Assembly (NCBI GenBank): GCA_029977045.1
Contig: JAPOLP010000031.1
Location: 1-16,544 of the forward strand
DNA length: 16,544 bases
Direction of reading: 5' to 3'
DNA from: Planctomycetota bacterium
Lineage (GTDB): Bacteria; Planctomycetota; Planctomycetia; Planctomycetales; Planctomycetaceae
Position 1 is the stretch's first letter. The number at the start of each line of letters is the position of its first letter. Under the pieces are notes generated by a model. That model was not told the origin of the DNA and made no database searches. It saw nothing but the letters and a program-made list of their open reading frames with translations. Shown here in pieces: positions 1-7,823 of this stretch. Position numbers and translations under genes: made by a program.

Positions 1-511
1 CGCAAGATGACGCACGGTTTCGTCAGCAGACCGCTTTCGAACGTTCGTGACCCACACGGACCGACCGAAGTCCGACCAGACAAATCACGCACAAGACTCA
101 CTCAATCTCTTTGGAGTCTCCAGCCAGGATGTCAAAGAACACACGACGACCGCCCCGAAAGGCAACCGTCGCGAGGGGCGGGATAATACCGGGGCGGTTC
201 TGACTGTCAATCGACCGAGGGGCGAGTTTTAAGTTTCTGAGAAATCGAGAAGGGCGGTTCGTAACTCGCCGCAAATAAACGTCTTACAGTTGTAGGTCGC
301 AGTCGCAGAGGCGGTCCGAGCGGCGATCGTTGTTTCGGAACTGGGCTTGCAGATGCTCGCATGATCCACAGAATCCGCGAATCCTCTTTCGGATGAGGCA
401 GCAGTCGCGCGATGTTTGCGAACATTACGACGACGATGGGTGACGGCATCGCTCAGGCGACTCCAACTGGCAGGGCAGGATTCTCAATCGCTTCAGCAGG
501 TCAGTGATGTG
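1..511. other. Upstream spacer without a recognised gene
   Basis: This is the stretch before the first confident gene. I see no conserved coding sequence, tRNA or other structured RNA. A 61-codon open frame from a GTG at 47 has no recognisable content or ribosome binding site. Small features are an 11-bp perfect palindrome, TGGAGTCTCCA, at 112-122, and GGGCGGTTC occurring twice (192-200 and 252-260), 60 bp apart. A GATAAT at 181-186 resembles a -10 box but has no matching -35. The promoter of the downstream cluster is presumably here, but I cannot place it. Confidence 0.4.
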
Positions 512-2386
512 ATGCAGACAGCACGATCGATATCGCTGCCCGTGATCGTTCTTCTGATTGCTGCCGTGCCGACGTTCGCGTTCGCCCAGTTCAATGAATT
601 GGACAGCGGCCCAGTCCCATCTGCCAGCGACGCCTCTCACCGCCTCTTACCTGCCGACGCGCAGACGCTGCTGCGTCTCAGAGAGCAGACCGAATTGCTG
701 AGGGCACTGGGACTTGCTCCACAGAATTCCAATCGGCTTCTCAATCGGAACCGTCCACAGTCCACTACTTCACGCGAGCCAGTTTCGCCGCAACTTCTTG
801 AATTCCTGCGGCAGATGGCACCGCAGGCGCTGCCGGAGCAATCGCCTGGCCAGCGTGACGCAAGTCAACAGCGACAACAGAATGGGGCACGGTCGGGTCC
901 GGGATTGTCCGGTGGTACCGCCGACGACCAGCAACGACTGCGCAAGTTGGACGAACTTCTGAAACAAGGCGATCTCAGTCCGTCTGACCTGCGACAACTT
1001 CAGGAATTGATGCAGTCGTCGAATGCAGACGTAACGAACAAGCCGTTTGAGCCTGCAGGAAAAGCGGTCAGCGACCGTCCTTCCGGCCAGGCTCCTTCTG
1101 GAGGGGCGATTCAGCAGTCACGTAAGCGGCCAGCAACTGGCGGCCTCGAATCGTTGCCAGGAAACGATCCTTCGACGAACTCAAACACTGCTGGCACGGA
1201 TGCTGAAGATTTTTACGCCGACCGTCAGGAAATTCTGCGGCGGGCTTTTGGTATCGATCCAAAATCGCCGTCGTCCGTGTCGAGTCGTTCGGGCAGTGCC
1301 GCGTCGTCGAGTCAGGGGTCGGATGCTTCGAGGGCCGGTCACGTTCGGCGAACGACAGGTCTGAATTCAGAATCTGACGTGGATTCACTGTTGAAAGAAC
1401 TCCGCAGCGACTCTGTCAGTGGTCAGAGGAATGCCCTTGGAAATTCGATCGACGACAACTCAAGCCTGCGAAGTCAGGCTGCACGGGACCGTCTCGACGC
1501 CGAACAGAATCACAATCGCTCCGGCGCTTCGTCGAACGTAAACGCTGACAGCCCTTCAGCTCAGCAGAACGTCAATGGGGCTGACGGTGCGGACGACGAG
1601 CGATCAAAGCGTCTTTCAGAGATCTCACAGAGCGACCAGCCAGCGTGGCAGAAACTCCAGCGCATCGCTCAACTGGCGCGCAGCGAAACGAATCAGCGAT
1701 CGTCGGCATGGACGGATGCGGCAGACGGTCAGGGCTTCGGCCTGTCTAATGGCCTGACGCGGAAGCTTGCAGATGTTGTCCAGAGTGCCGCCCAGGCGAC
1801 TGCGGGGAAAGTTTCGGAACTCAGAAACGGAGCTGGACTTTCGGATCGCGAGAGGTCGGGGGAAACAGGCAGTCGCACCGAACCTCGCAGTGAGATCAGA
1901 GAATGGGCGTCATCAGTTAACGACTGGATCGCCAGTCTCCCTGAAGGAAGCGCCGAAACTCCGGAGCCAACTGCATCGGTGATCGAGGGAGCCACTGAGG
2001 TTGAGTCGTTCGGGCCGGTGACCTGGCTGATCGGGCTGCTTATCGGTGGATGTGCCTGGTGGCTGCTTCGGCGTCGCTTTGCAGAAGAAGAGCCGGAAGA
2101 TGGTCGAATCAGAAAGGAGGGGCGTCTGGCATCCAGCGCGTCCGAACGAGAGCGTTTGATTCACGCCTTCCATGAGCTGATTCACCAGTCACGTTGTGGC
2201 AGTGAAGAGTGGTGGCATCACACGCGAGCGGTTCAGCAGTTGACGAGGCAGAAACCGCAACTGGCCTCGGCGATTAAGTCCCTGGCTACGATTTACGAAC
2301 AGGCTCGCTACTCACCGGATTCCGAACCTTCCGCCGAGCAACTTGCCGCGGCCCGCTCCGCACTGAAACAGTGTGGCAAGCGATGA
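512..2386 (+). CDS. Secreted/anchored low-complexity protein with DUF4129-like C-terminal domain
   Basis: The open frame runs from 416, but the ATG at 512 is preferred because it begins a good signal peptide: a hydrophobic stretch ending FAFAQ, cleavage near residue 25. That gives 624 aa. Residues about 30-500 are rich in Ser, Gln, Asn, Gly and Asp and look disordered. A single membrane span follows at about 503-523 (WLIGLLIGGCAWWLL), then basic residues and a cytoplasmic tail. The tail (about 540-624) has the feel of DUF4129: an ERERLI helix, a WW pair and the closing signature YEQARYS. DUF4129 tails commonly occur beside MoxR, DUF58 and transglutaminase-type genes, and that matches the genes here. 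The role is inferred: a membrane-anchored component of a MoxR-dependent envelope assembly, with the long linker outside the cytoplasmic membrane. The stop overlaps the next start (ATGA), implying translational coupling. Domain confidence is moderate because only the tail is recognisable. Confidence 0.72.
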   Translation: MQTARSISLPVIVLLIAAVPTFAFAQFNELDSGPVPSASDASHRLLPADAQTLLRLREQTELLRALGLAPQNSNRLLNRNRPQSTTSREPVSPQLLEFLRQMAPQALPEQSPGQRDASQQRQQNGARSGPGLSGGTADDQQRLRKLDELLKQGDLSPSDLRQLQELMQSSNADVTNKPFEPAGKAVSDRPSGQAPSGGAIQQSRKRPATGGLESLPGNDPSTNSNTAGTDAEDFYADRQEILRRAFGIDPKSPSSVSSRSGSAASSSQGSDASRAGHVRRTTGLNSESDVDSLLKELRSDSVSGQRNALGNSIDDNSSLRSQAARDRLDAEQNHNRSGASSNVNADSPSAQQNVNGADGADDERSKRLSEISQSDQPAWQKLQRIAQLARSETNQRSSAWTDAADGQGFGLSNGLTRKLADVVQSAAQATAGKVSELRNGAGLSDRERSGETGSRTEPRSEIREWASSVNDWIASLPEGSAETPEPTASVIEGATEVESFGPVTWLIGLLIGGCAWWLLRRRFAEEEPEDGRIRKEGRLASSASERERLIHAFHELIHQSRCGSEEWWHHTRAVQQLTRQKPQLASAIKSLATIYEQARYSPDSEPSAEQLAAARSALKQCGKR

Positions 2387-3837
2387 GCGTCTTTCCTCAC
2401 CGACGTCGGCAGTTCGCCGTCTGCTGGCTGACCATAGCCATCCTTGCGACAAGCTCTCTGATTCGCCCGGAACCGGCTGCCGCTCAGCTGACCTCACAAC
2501 AGCAGAATCAGAGCGCACTGGCGATTCTCTCGCAGCCGGACTGGCAGACGCGCCTCGATCTCTTCCAGCTGATTCTTGCTCAGCGAGGCATCACGGTCAC
2601 TCGATCTGGCGACGACGTTCTCAATCAGCCGGACCAGAGCATCATCATTCTTGTCGGTGATCTCGAACGCGTTCCCACCGCGCTGCGCCTTCAGCTTCGG
2701 AGTTTTGTTCAACGAGGCGGCGCACTGCTGGCAGCATCCGATCTCGAAGCGTCATTACCGGGGCTGTTCTCCATTCGTCCGGGGCCGGTTCAGGTTAACG
2801 ATTCCCGCTTGCAGTACGAAGGCTTCGCTGACTGTCCGCGAGTGACGCGTTTGAACTCCAGCCATGAACTGACGGTCGGCGTCGCAGAGCTGGTCGCCAA
2901 CCGGTGCGGATGGATTGACACGCTGTCCCAGCAAGTCGGATTTGCGGCAGGAGTCGCCGACCTTCCTCGCGATGCGAAAGCGCTGCGGGGCGACCCGTCT
3001 GGCAAGTCGCTGATTGTTACCGTGCAGAGTGATCAGTCGCGATTTGGGCGAATGGCCGTCATTGCCGACCACAGTCTGCTGATCAGCGGAATGCTGTTGC
3101 ACGGTGACAATGCGATCTTCGCCGTCAACCTCGTCAACTGGCTGTGCCAGGGCCGCCGTCGACAGGCTCTCATTCTGGTCCACGGAGATCCGATTCAGGG
3201 CGGCGAGCTGCAGCTCAGTCCGGACTCTTTTCCGCCGGATCTGGCGAACACCCCGCCAAATCTCGATGACATCTCACAGTTGCCTGAGGAGTCGCTGCTT
3301 GAATTCGCCAACAACTTCGTCACGGGGCTTGAGGAAGCCAATCTGCCGAATGAACTGGCAACTGGCTATTTTGAGTCGCTGCAGAGGCCGTACTACTTTC
3401 GGCTTCTCTATCTGATCGCCGCAGCACTTGTTGCCATCTGGCTGCTGCGGCAATTCTTCCGTCGAGCTGCAGAGCAGCCTCGCCCATTTGAGAGGCTCAG
3501 CGGGCCGCTCTCGCAACAGCGAGTCCAGAGCATGATCAACTCGGACGACTATCGGATTGCAGCTCGCGAAATGGCACGCCATCTGTTTCGAGAATTAACT
3601 GGGTCCGAAGCGGCTCGCGACTGGCCAATGGCGTACCGGGAACTCACCATCGCCGGGTCGATCCCGCAGAAATTCTCCGTCGCCCGAAATCTCAAGCATC
3701 TCCGCAGACTGGCAACTGGCACTGAATCCGCGTGGCTGTCGCGTCGCCGTTTTCTCAGGCTGGCGGGAGTGATTGATCAACTTCAGGCACTGCACGCAAA
3801 CGGGAAACTGGCTGTGCGATCCACCGGGAGTCAGTAA
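2383..3837 (+). CDS. DUF4350 domain membrane protein
   Basis: The start is taken as the ATG at 2383, which overlaps the previous stop (ATGA) and gives 484 aa. A GTG at 2371 in the same frame would add four residues. The N-terminus is basic, then hydrophobic, and ends PEPAAAQ, a likely signal peptide cut near residue 35. Residues about 45-260 resemble the DUF4350 fold, related to class I glutamine amidotransferase-like domains: IIILVGDLERVP (from about 87) followed by LRSFVQRGGALLAASD, the usual 'open a gap and push the file' beta-alpha pattern. No catalytic Cys-His pair is evident, so it is probably a non-enzymatic binding domain. A single span lies at about 340-358 (LLYLIAAALVAIWLL), followed by a basic cytoplasmic tail of about 125 aa. 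It probably forms a complex with the DUF4129-like protein upstream and is handled by the MoxR ATPase downstream. DUF4350 next to MoxR and DUF58 is a recurrent arrangement in several phyla. Confidence 0.78.
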   Translation: MSVFPHRRRQFAVCWLTIAILATSSLIRPEPAAAQLTSQQQNQSALAILSQPDWQTRLDLFQLILAQRGITVTRSGDDVLNQPDQSIIILVGDLERVPTALRLQLRSFVQRGGALLAASDLEASLPGLFSIRPGPVQVNDSRLQYEGFADCPRVTRLNSSHELTVGVAELVANRCGWIDTLSQQVGFAAGVADLPRDAKALRGDPSGKSLIVTVQSDQSRFGRMAVIADHSLLISGMLLHGDNAIFAVNLVNWLCQGRRRQALILVHGDPIQGGELQLSPDSFPPDLANTPPNLDDISQLPEESLLEFANNFVTGLEEANLPNELATGYFESLQRPYYFRLLYLIAAALVAIWLLRQFFRRAAEQPRPFERLSGPLSQQRVQSMINSDDYRIAAREMARHLFRELTGSEAARDWPMAYRELTIAGSIPQKFSVARNLKHLRRLATGTESAWLSRRRFLRLAGVIDQLQALHANGKLAVRSTGSQ

Positions 3838-3897
3838 CCGGATGCCTGTCAGTTGGCAGTTTCAGTGAGAGCTGAATCACGGCACCGGCGTGTGAGA

Positions 3898-3933
3898 ATT
3901 ACGAGAACGAATACGATTAGGATTACGAATCGA
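3898..3933. repeat. Degenerate hexanucleotide repeat (ATTACG-like), about six units
   Basis: Read in steps of six from 3898 the units are ATTACG, AGAACG, AATACG, ATTAGG, ATTACG and AATCGA. The block is AT-richer than its surroundings. It lies in the 146-bp spacer between the DUF4350 gene and the MoxR-family gene, ending 50 bp before the latter's GTG. It could be a slipped-strand remnant, a protein-binding array or an untranslated leader element; nothing in the sequence decides between these. Confidence 0.6.
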
Positions 3934-3974
3934 CATCTCTGATCGGTCATCTTTCGAGAGCTGCTCCCACTGAC

Positions 3975-3978
3975 GAGG
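3975..3978 (+). promoter_or_regulatory. Ribosome binding site of the MoxR-family gene
   Basis: GAGG lies five bases before the GTG at 3984. It decides the start of the MoxR-family gene, since no ATG exists at the right place. It is one of the few clear Shine-Dalgarno matches in the window. Confidence 0.6.
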
Positions 3979-3983
3979 CCCCT

Positions 3984-4940
3984 GTGGAATTCTCTGATAT
4001 CAACGAACTCGCTCGTCGCGTTGGCGAGCTGCGGACTCAGCTGCTGGCGGAAGTGAATCGAGTCGTCGTCGGGCTTGATGGCGTGGCCGACCAGTTACTG
4101 ACGTCGCTTGTCGCTGGCGGACACGTACTTCTGGAAGGCGTTCCGGGGACGGCCAAGACGACTCTCTGTCGGACGTTCTCGCAGGTGCTCGGCATCGATT
4201 TTCAGAGAATCCAGTTCACGCCCGACCTGCTGCCGACTGACGTTACCGGTACTCAAATCCTCAATCGCCAGACCAGCGAGTTCGTGCTCCGCAAAGGGCC
4301 GGTCTTCTGTCAGCTGCTGCTGGCTGACGAGCTGAACCGTGCTCACGCCCGAACTCAGTCGTCTCTGCTGGAAGCGATGCAGGAGAAGCATGTCACGATC
4401 GAAGGTGAGACGCTGCCGTTGCCCGAGCCGTTCATGGTGCTCGCGACGCAGAACCCCGTCGAGCAGGAGGGCGTGTATCGGCTGCCTGAAGCGCAGCTCG
4501 ACCGCTTTCTGTTCCGCGTTAACGTTGGCTACCCGGATCGGCAGCGCGAAATCGACATGCTCGCGCTGCACAGTCGGCGAGCGGAAACGCCACAGGCGGT
4601 GACCACTCCGGACGAGATCATCGCCATTCAGGCCGGCATCGATCAGGTCTTCGGAGCTGCGGAATTGCACGCGTACATCGTCGACCTGGTCCGCTTAAGC
4701 CGGCAGCACGAGGACCTGGTTCTCGGGGCCAGCCCGCGAGCTGCCATCTTTCTGATGAAGGCGGCAAGGGCTCACGCTTTACTACGAGGCCTGCCGTACG
4801 TCACGCATGAGGACATCCAGTCGATTGCCCTGCCAGTTCTTGGCCATCGCCTGATCCTGCAGCCGGAAGCCGAAATGGAAGGTCGCCAGATCGCAGACAT
4901 CGTCGACGAGCTGATCCACGCACTGCCTGTCCTGAAGTGA
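3984..4940 (+). CDS. MoxR-family AAA+ ATPase
   Basis: This 318-aa protein is of typical length for the family and is complete. Walker A is GVPGTAKTT at residues 52-60, Walker B is LLLADELNRA at 111-120, sensor 1 is ATQNP at 154-158, the arginine-finger segment EAQLDRF is at 169-175, and sensor 2 GASPRA is at 248-253. The C-terminal lid is present. MoxR ATPases form hexameric rings that remodel or activate partner proteins, usually those carrying vWA-like or DUF58 domains, and the next gene encodes a DUF58 protein. The start is a GTG; GAGG at 3975-3978, five bases upstream, supports it. The enzyme is cytoplasmic and probably acts on the inner face of a complex made by the flanking genes. All catalytic residues are intact. 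The symbol is left blank because 'moxR' names a large family rather than this orthologue. Confidence 0.96.
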   Translation: MEFSDINELARRVGELRTQLLAEVNRVVVGLDGVADQLLTSLVAGGHVLLEGVPGTAKTTLCRTFSQVLGIDFQRIQFTPDLLPTDVTGTQILNRQTSEFVLRKGPVFCQLLLADELNRAHARTQSSLLEAMQEKHVTIEGETLPLPEPFMVLATQNPVEQEGVYRLPEAQLDRFLFRVNVGYPDRQREIDMLALHSRRAETPQAVTTPDEIIAIQAGIDQVFGAAELHAYIVDLVRLSRQHEDLVLGASPRAAIFLMKAARAHALLRGLPYVTHEDIQSIALPVLGHRLILQPEAEMEGRQIADIVDELIHALPVLK

Positions 4941-4993
4941 TCAGTCGAAGATCCGAGCAACGTCAGCCTGACACCTTCGCGATCACGACAGTG

Positions 4994-5028
4994 ATTCCGC
5001 ATTCCAAACTCCGCATTCCGAATTCTCG
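4994..5028. repeat. Heptanucleotide repeat (ATTCCGC-like), five units
   Basis: Five consecutive 7-bp units run from 4994: ATTCCGC, ATTCCAA, ACTCCGC, ATTCCGA, ATTCTCG. The array ends two bases before the ATG of the DUF58 gene, so it occupies the position where a ribosome binding site would lie. ATTCCGC-type heptamers are, from memory, scattered in intergenic DNA of various planctomycete and related genomes, but I cannot check that here. Confidence 0.7.
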
Positions 5029-5030
5029 AG

Positions 5031-6761
5031 ATGCCCACTCGCCAAACCAGACTGCTTATCCTCCTGGCGATCGTTGGATCGATCGCGGGGCTGCTGCTTG
5101 CGCGGGAACGGCTGGCACTGGTGTCGCTGAGCGTTCTGATCTGGCTCGTGCTGGAATGGACACTGTTTCGCTTGCGGGTCGAGTTTTCGCTGCGGCGGTT
5201 TTCCTGTCGAAGAGCGGTCAACGGCAGCAGCTCAGCCGACGGAACTCTCTGGACCGGGCGACCGGTTACTGTTGAAACAACGTTGCGGCTTGACAGTGTG
5301 CTCAACCTGTCGAATGTGCTGGCCCGCGAGTCACTGCCGGAGAACCTGCAGATCATCAAAGGCCATGCAGCAGCATCCGGCGACATTGGATTGTCGCAAC
5401 CGCTGAAGGTGACATTTGACGCAGTCGTGCCCGGCGCAGGCCACGTTGAGTTTCGGGGCGTCAGCGTTCGGCTCAGCGACCGCTTCGGCCTGTTCGTTGC
5501 CGATCGTTTCGTTTCGGCGAGACAGGCGTTTCGAGTGCTTCCCACGAGCGCGTCGCCTGAACCGGGACATCCGGTGACGAAGCGGCTCAACACGCAGATG
5601 CCGCCGGGAATCCACCGGCTGCAACGTCCTGGTGGCGGTTCCGAACTGCTCGAAATTCGAGATTACGTACCCGGCGATCCGCCGAAATCGATTGCCTGGA
5701 AAGTCTCGGCACGCCGCGGCGAGCTGATGACGCGCGAGTACGAAAGCGAAGTCCCGGTCCGGACAACGCTCTATATCGACGCGTCGTATCGTGCACGAGC
5801 GGGCTCGTTTGGTTTCCGCCCGATTGATCAACTGCTGACCTGTGCGGGAAGTATTGCTCAGTCAGCGTTGTCAGTGCGCGACCCAGTCGGTCTCGTGACG
5901 TTTTCGGAAACCGGCATTCGCCGCATCGCCAGCCGCCAGGGGAGCCGGCATTACTTCCGACTGCTCGACGCGATGGCAGACGCGGCAGCGACTGACGCTC
6001 CGCCACCGAGTGTTTACTCGTCGGAACTGCTCGACTTTGCGGGGCAGGTCTGCCGCGAGCGATTTCCCGAACTGATCGATCACCGAGTCAATCCGCCGCG
6101 ACGGCGATTCTGGCCGCTGCGGCCGCTTTACCGCCGCGAGCTGAACCGCCGGTCGAGCATGGCTGGCGTTCTCGCAACACTTTACGGTCTGCCGTTCTCC
6201 ATGATCTTTCGGCTGGAACGCGACGAGTTGTTGCTGAGCCAGTGGCTGCAGCGGTTTCTCATCGATCAGGGCTGCGCATGGACCTGGCCGGTAATCGAAC
6301 GCCGCAGTCGCGAACTCCACGACTGGGATGGCAAGTTCGACACACTGACACACGAACTCTCCCGAGCCATCCTGCACGGTCACGACAACGAACTGTTCGT
6401 GCTGTTGCTTGATCTGGTCGACTATTCCGGTCCGCTCGTCCGGTTGGAGAAAGTCATTCGCCTTGCCCGAGCGAAACATCATCGCGTGTCGATCATCTGC
6501 TCGTGGCCGGACGCGGCCCCGCCTGACTTTGCCCGGTCGCAGGACGACGGCCAGACTTCGCCTGACTCAGCGATCTTCCAGAAGTTACTGCGAGCCGAGC
6601 AGCAGAGAATCGAATCGGCAGCGGGGCGATTACGTCGCGAACTGCGTCGCTGTGGGGCGTCGGTCGCTTTCGCCACCGATCCGAACAGCATTCACGGAAT
6701 TCTGGCGGAAGCCGATCTCGCGAGATTCGGCCGCGTGACCCATGTCAGGAGTGGCCGATGA
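5031..6761 (+). CDS. DUF58 domain membrane protein (vWA-like)
   Basis: This 576-aa protein starts with two closely spaced membrane spans (about 7-24 and 28-46), then an extracytoplasmic or beta-rich segment, then the DUF58 hallmark RDYVPGDPPKSIAWK at 210-224. The vWA-like core follows with LYIDASYRARAG. D250 and S252 fit the first part of a MIDAS motif (DxSxS), but the second serine is replaced by arginine, so metal binding may be weak or lost. DUF58 proteins are usually 300-450 aa. This one carries about 120-150 extra residues after position 325, including an Arg-rich patch (PPRRRFWPLRPLYRRELNRR) and a hydrophobic helix. It is the expected partner of the MoxR ATPase 90 bp upstream. No Shine-Dalgarno is visible, since a heptamer repeat fills that space. 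Its stop overlaps the next start (ATGA). Family assignment is firm; the cellular role is not known. Confidence 0.9.
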   Translation: MPTRQTRLLILLAIVGSIAGLLLARERLALVSLSVLIWLVLEWTLFRLRVEFSLRRFSCRRAVNGSSSADGTLWTGRPVTVETTLRLDSVLNLSNVLARESLPENLQIIKGHAAASGDIGLSQPLKVTFDAVVPGAGHVEFRGVSVRLSDRFGLFVADRFVSARQAFRVLPTSASPEPGHPVTKRLNTQMPPGIHRLQRPGGGSELLEIRDYVPGDPPKSIAWKVSARRGELMTREYESEVPVRTTLYIDASYRARAGSFGFRPIDQLLTCAGSIAQSALSVRDPVGLVTFSETGIRRIASRQGSRHYFRLLDAMADAAATDAPPPSVYSSELLDFAGQVCRERFPELIDHRVNPPRRRFWPLRPLYRRELNRRSSMAGVLATLYGLPFSMIFRLERDELLLSQWLQRFLIDQGCAWTWPVIERRSRELHDWDGKFDTLTHELSRAILHGHDNELFVLLLDLVDYSGPLVRLEKVIRLARAKHHRVSIICSWPDAAPPDFARSQDDGQTSPDSAIFQKLLRAEQQRIESAAGRLRRELRRCGASVAFATDPNSIHGILAEADLARFGRVTHVRSGR

Positions 6762-7543
6762 CTCCAGCTCGCCAGAAGTTTAAACGCAGCCAGCCGGAAA
6801 ACCTGCCGCAGGTAACGGACGCGAACGCAGTTCTTTCGCTCGCGATCGTCGCTGCAGTGTCGGCGTGGCTGCTCACGCAGAGCTTCCCGCTTTATCTGAG
6901 TACGATCGGCCCGCTCCTGCTGCTCGCCGTTGGCGCGACGTTGCTGCTCCGCTCATCGCTGGTTCCGGCTCTGCTGTTCCTGACTCAGGCCGTCCTGTTT
7001 GTTTCCGATCGCAGCTCGCTGGAGCCAGTTGTGACGATCGAGGGCCAGATTGTTGCCGGCAGCCTGCTTGTTCTGTTGCTGAGTCTGCAGAGGTATCTGC
7101 AGTTGCCTGAACCGACTCGGCTGCGGGAACTGCTCCAGCAGGCGTTCGACCGATTCAGGTTGCCGTCCTGGCTGGTCATGCGCCGGGAAAAAGAACCTGC
7201 CACGTTTCAGGGCAGTGCTGGATTCGGCGAGGTGCTGCTGATCGGTTTCCGAGTGGTCGCAGCTGTCGTGTTTGCGGCCTGGCTGCTGGCTCTCGTGCCA
7301 GTCAATCCAGAAGCTCCCAGCGACGTCGCGCTCCTTCCGACGGCCCATCGAAGCATCAAGCTCGGCGTTGGAATCACAGTCGCCGTCATTGTGCTCAACA
7401 CGATTCTTAACTCGATCGCGTGGCGTCTTCTGACGCCGCGAGGTGCTCGGCTGTTTCACTATCTGGAGCTGACCGAATGGTGCGGACGCGAGATTCGCGC
7501 CATTCTGAGACTGGAAGAGAAACGGAAACGCCGCCGCCGCTGA
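6758..7543 (+). CDS. Polytopic membrane protein of unknown function
   Basis: A 261-aa protein whose ATG overlaps the DUF58 stop (ATGA), strongly suggesting coupled translation and a shared function. Hydrophobic segments lie near residues 24-44, 47-68, 70-86, 95-110, 158-182 and 202-222, giving roughly four to six spans. A cytoplasmic loop between about 112 and 155 is rich in Arg and Leu. The C-terminus is strongly basic, ending EEKRKRRRR. I recognise no named domain. By position it takes the place where other MoxR-DUF58 clusters have a BatA/vWA or transglutaminase-type membrane protein, but the sequence shows neither a MIDAS motif nor a Cys-His-Asp triad, so I do not assign those functions. 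Confidence 0.8.
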   Translation: MTPARQKFKRSQPENLPQVTDANAVLSLAIVAAVSAWLLTQSFPLYLSTIGPLLLLAVGATLLLRSSLVPALLFLTQAVLFVSDRSSLEPVVTIEGQIVAGSLLVLLLSLQRYLQLPEPTRLRELLQQAFDRFRLPSWLVMRREKEPATFQGSAGFGEVLLIGFRVVAAVVFAAWLLALVPVNPEAPSDVALLPTAHRSIKLGVGITVAVIVLNTILNSIAWRLLTPRGARLFHYLELTEWCGREIRAILRLEEKRKRRRR

Positions 7544-7613
7544 CTGCCAATGCGGCTTGTGAAGCAACCTCTGACCCGCCCGAAACTTCAATCGAATAAC
7601 CTCGGACATCGAC

Positions 7614-7823
7614 ATGTTTACGATCCGCGAAATCCTCGGCTGGGCACTGATCATTATTGGACTGCTTTTCGTCCGGTCGGCGTTCGACTTCCTCGATACG
7701 CAGAAGGTTGTTGAAGCGTCCGTCACGGTGCTCGCTGCCAGCTTCGTGTTTCGTGGCGGGATCCATCTCGTGAAAATGTCCATCGCGGCACGCATCGTCG
7801 AACGCGACGCGGCAGCGAACTGA
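7614..7823 (+). CDS. Small two-span membrane protein, hypothetical
   Basis: A 69-aa protein from an ATG at 7614. Two hydrophobic stretches, IREILGWALIIIGLLFVRSAF (about 4-24) and VVEASVTVLAASFVFRGGIHLV (about 32-53), are followed by a short charged end. The spacing suggests a helical hairpin with both termini on the same side. It lies 70 bp after the polytopic protein and on the same strand, so it probably belongs to the same transcript. The start has no clear ribosome binding site. The coding character (hydrophobic periodicity, GC-rich third positions) is better than that of random frames nearby. Function unknown. Confidence 0.68.
   Translation: MFTIREILGWALIIIGLLFVRSAFDFLDTQKVVEASVTVLAASFVFRGGIHLVKMSIAARIVERDAAAN

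Noticed and set aside
47..232. 61-codon open frame at the left end
   Set aside because: GTG start, no ribosome binding site, no hydrophobic or domain pattern; not enough support for a gene.
416..511. Upstream start of the DUF4129-like protein at 416
   Set aside because: It would add 32 residues before an obvious signal peptide, which should be N-terminal.
4772..5593. 273-codon - strand open frame across the MoxR-DUF58 junction
   Set aside because: Antisense to two confident genes. Its odd RIRNAEFGMRN stretch is simply the heptamer repeat read backwards.
6758..7543. BatA/vWA or transglutaminase identity for the protein after DUF58
   Set aside because: The position fits but the sequence has no MIDAS motif and no Cys-His-Asp catalytic pattern.
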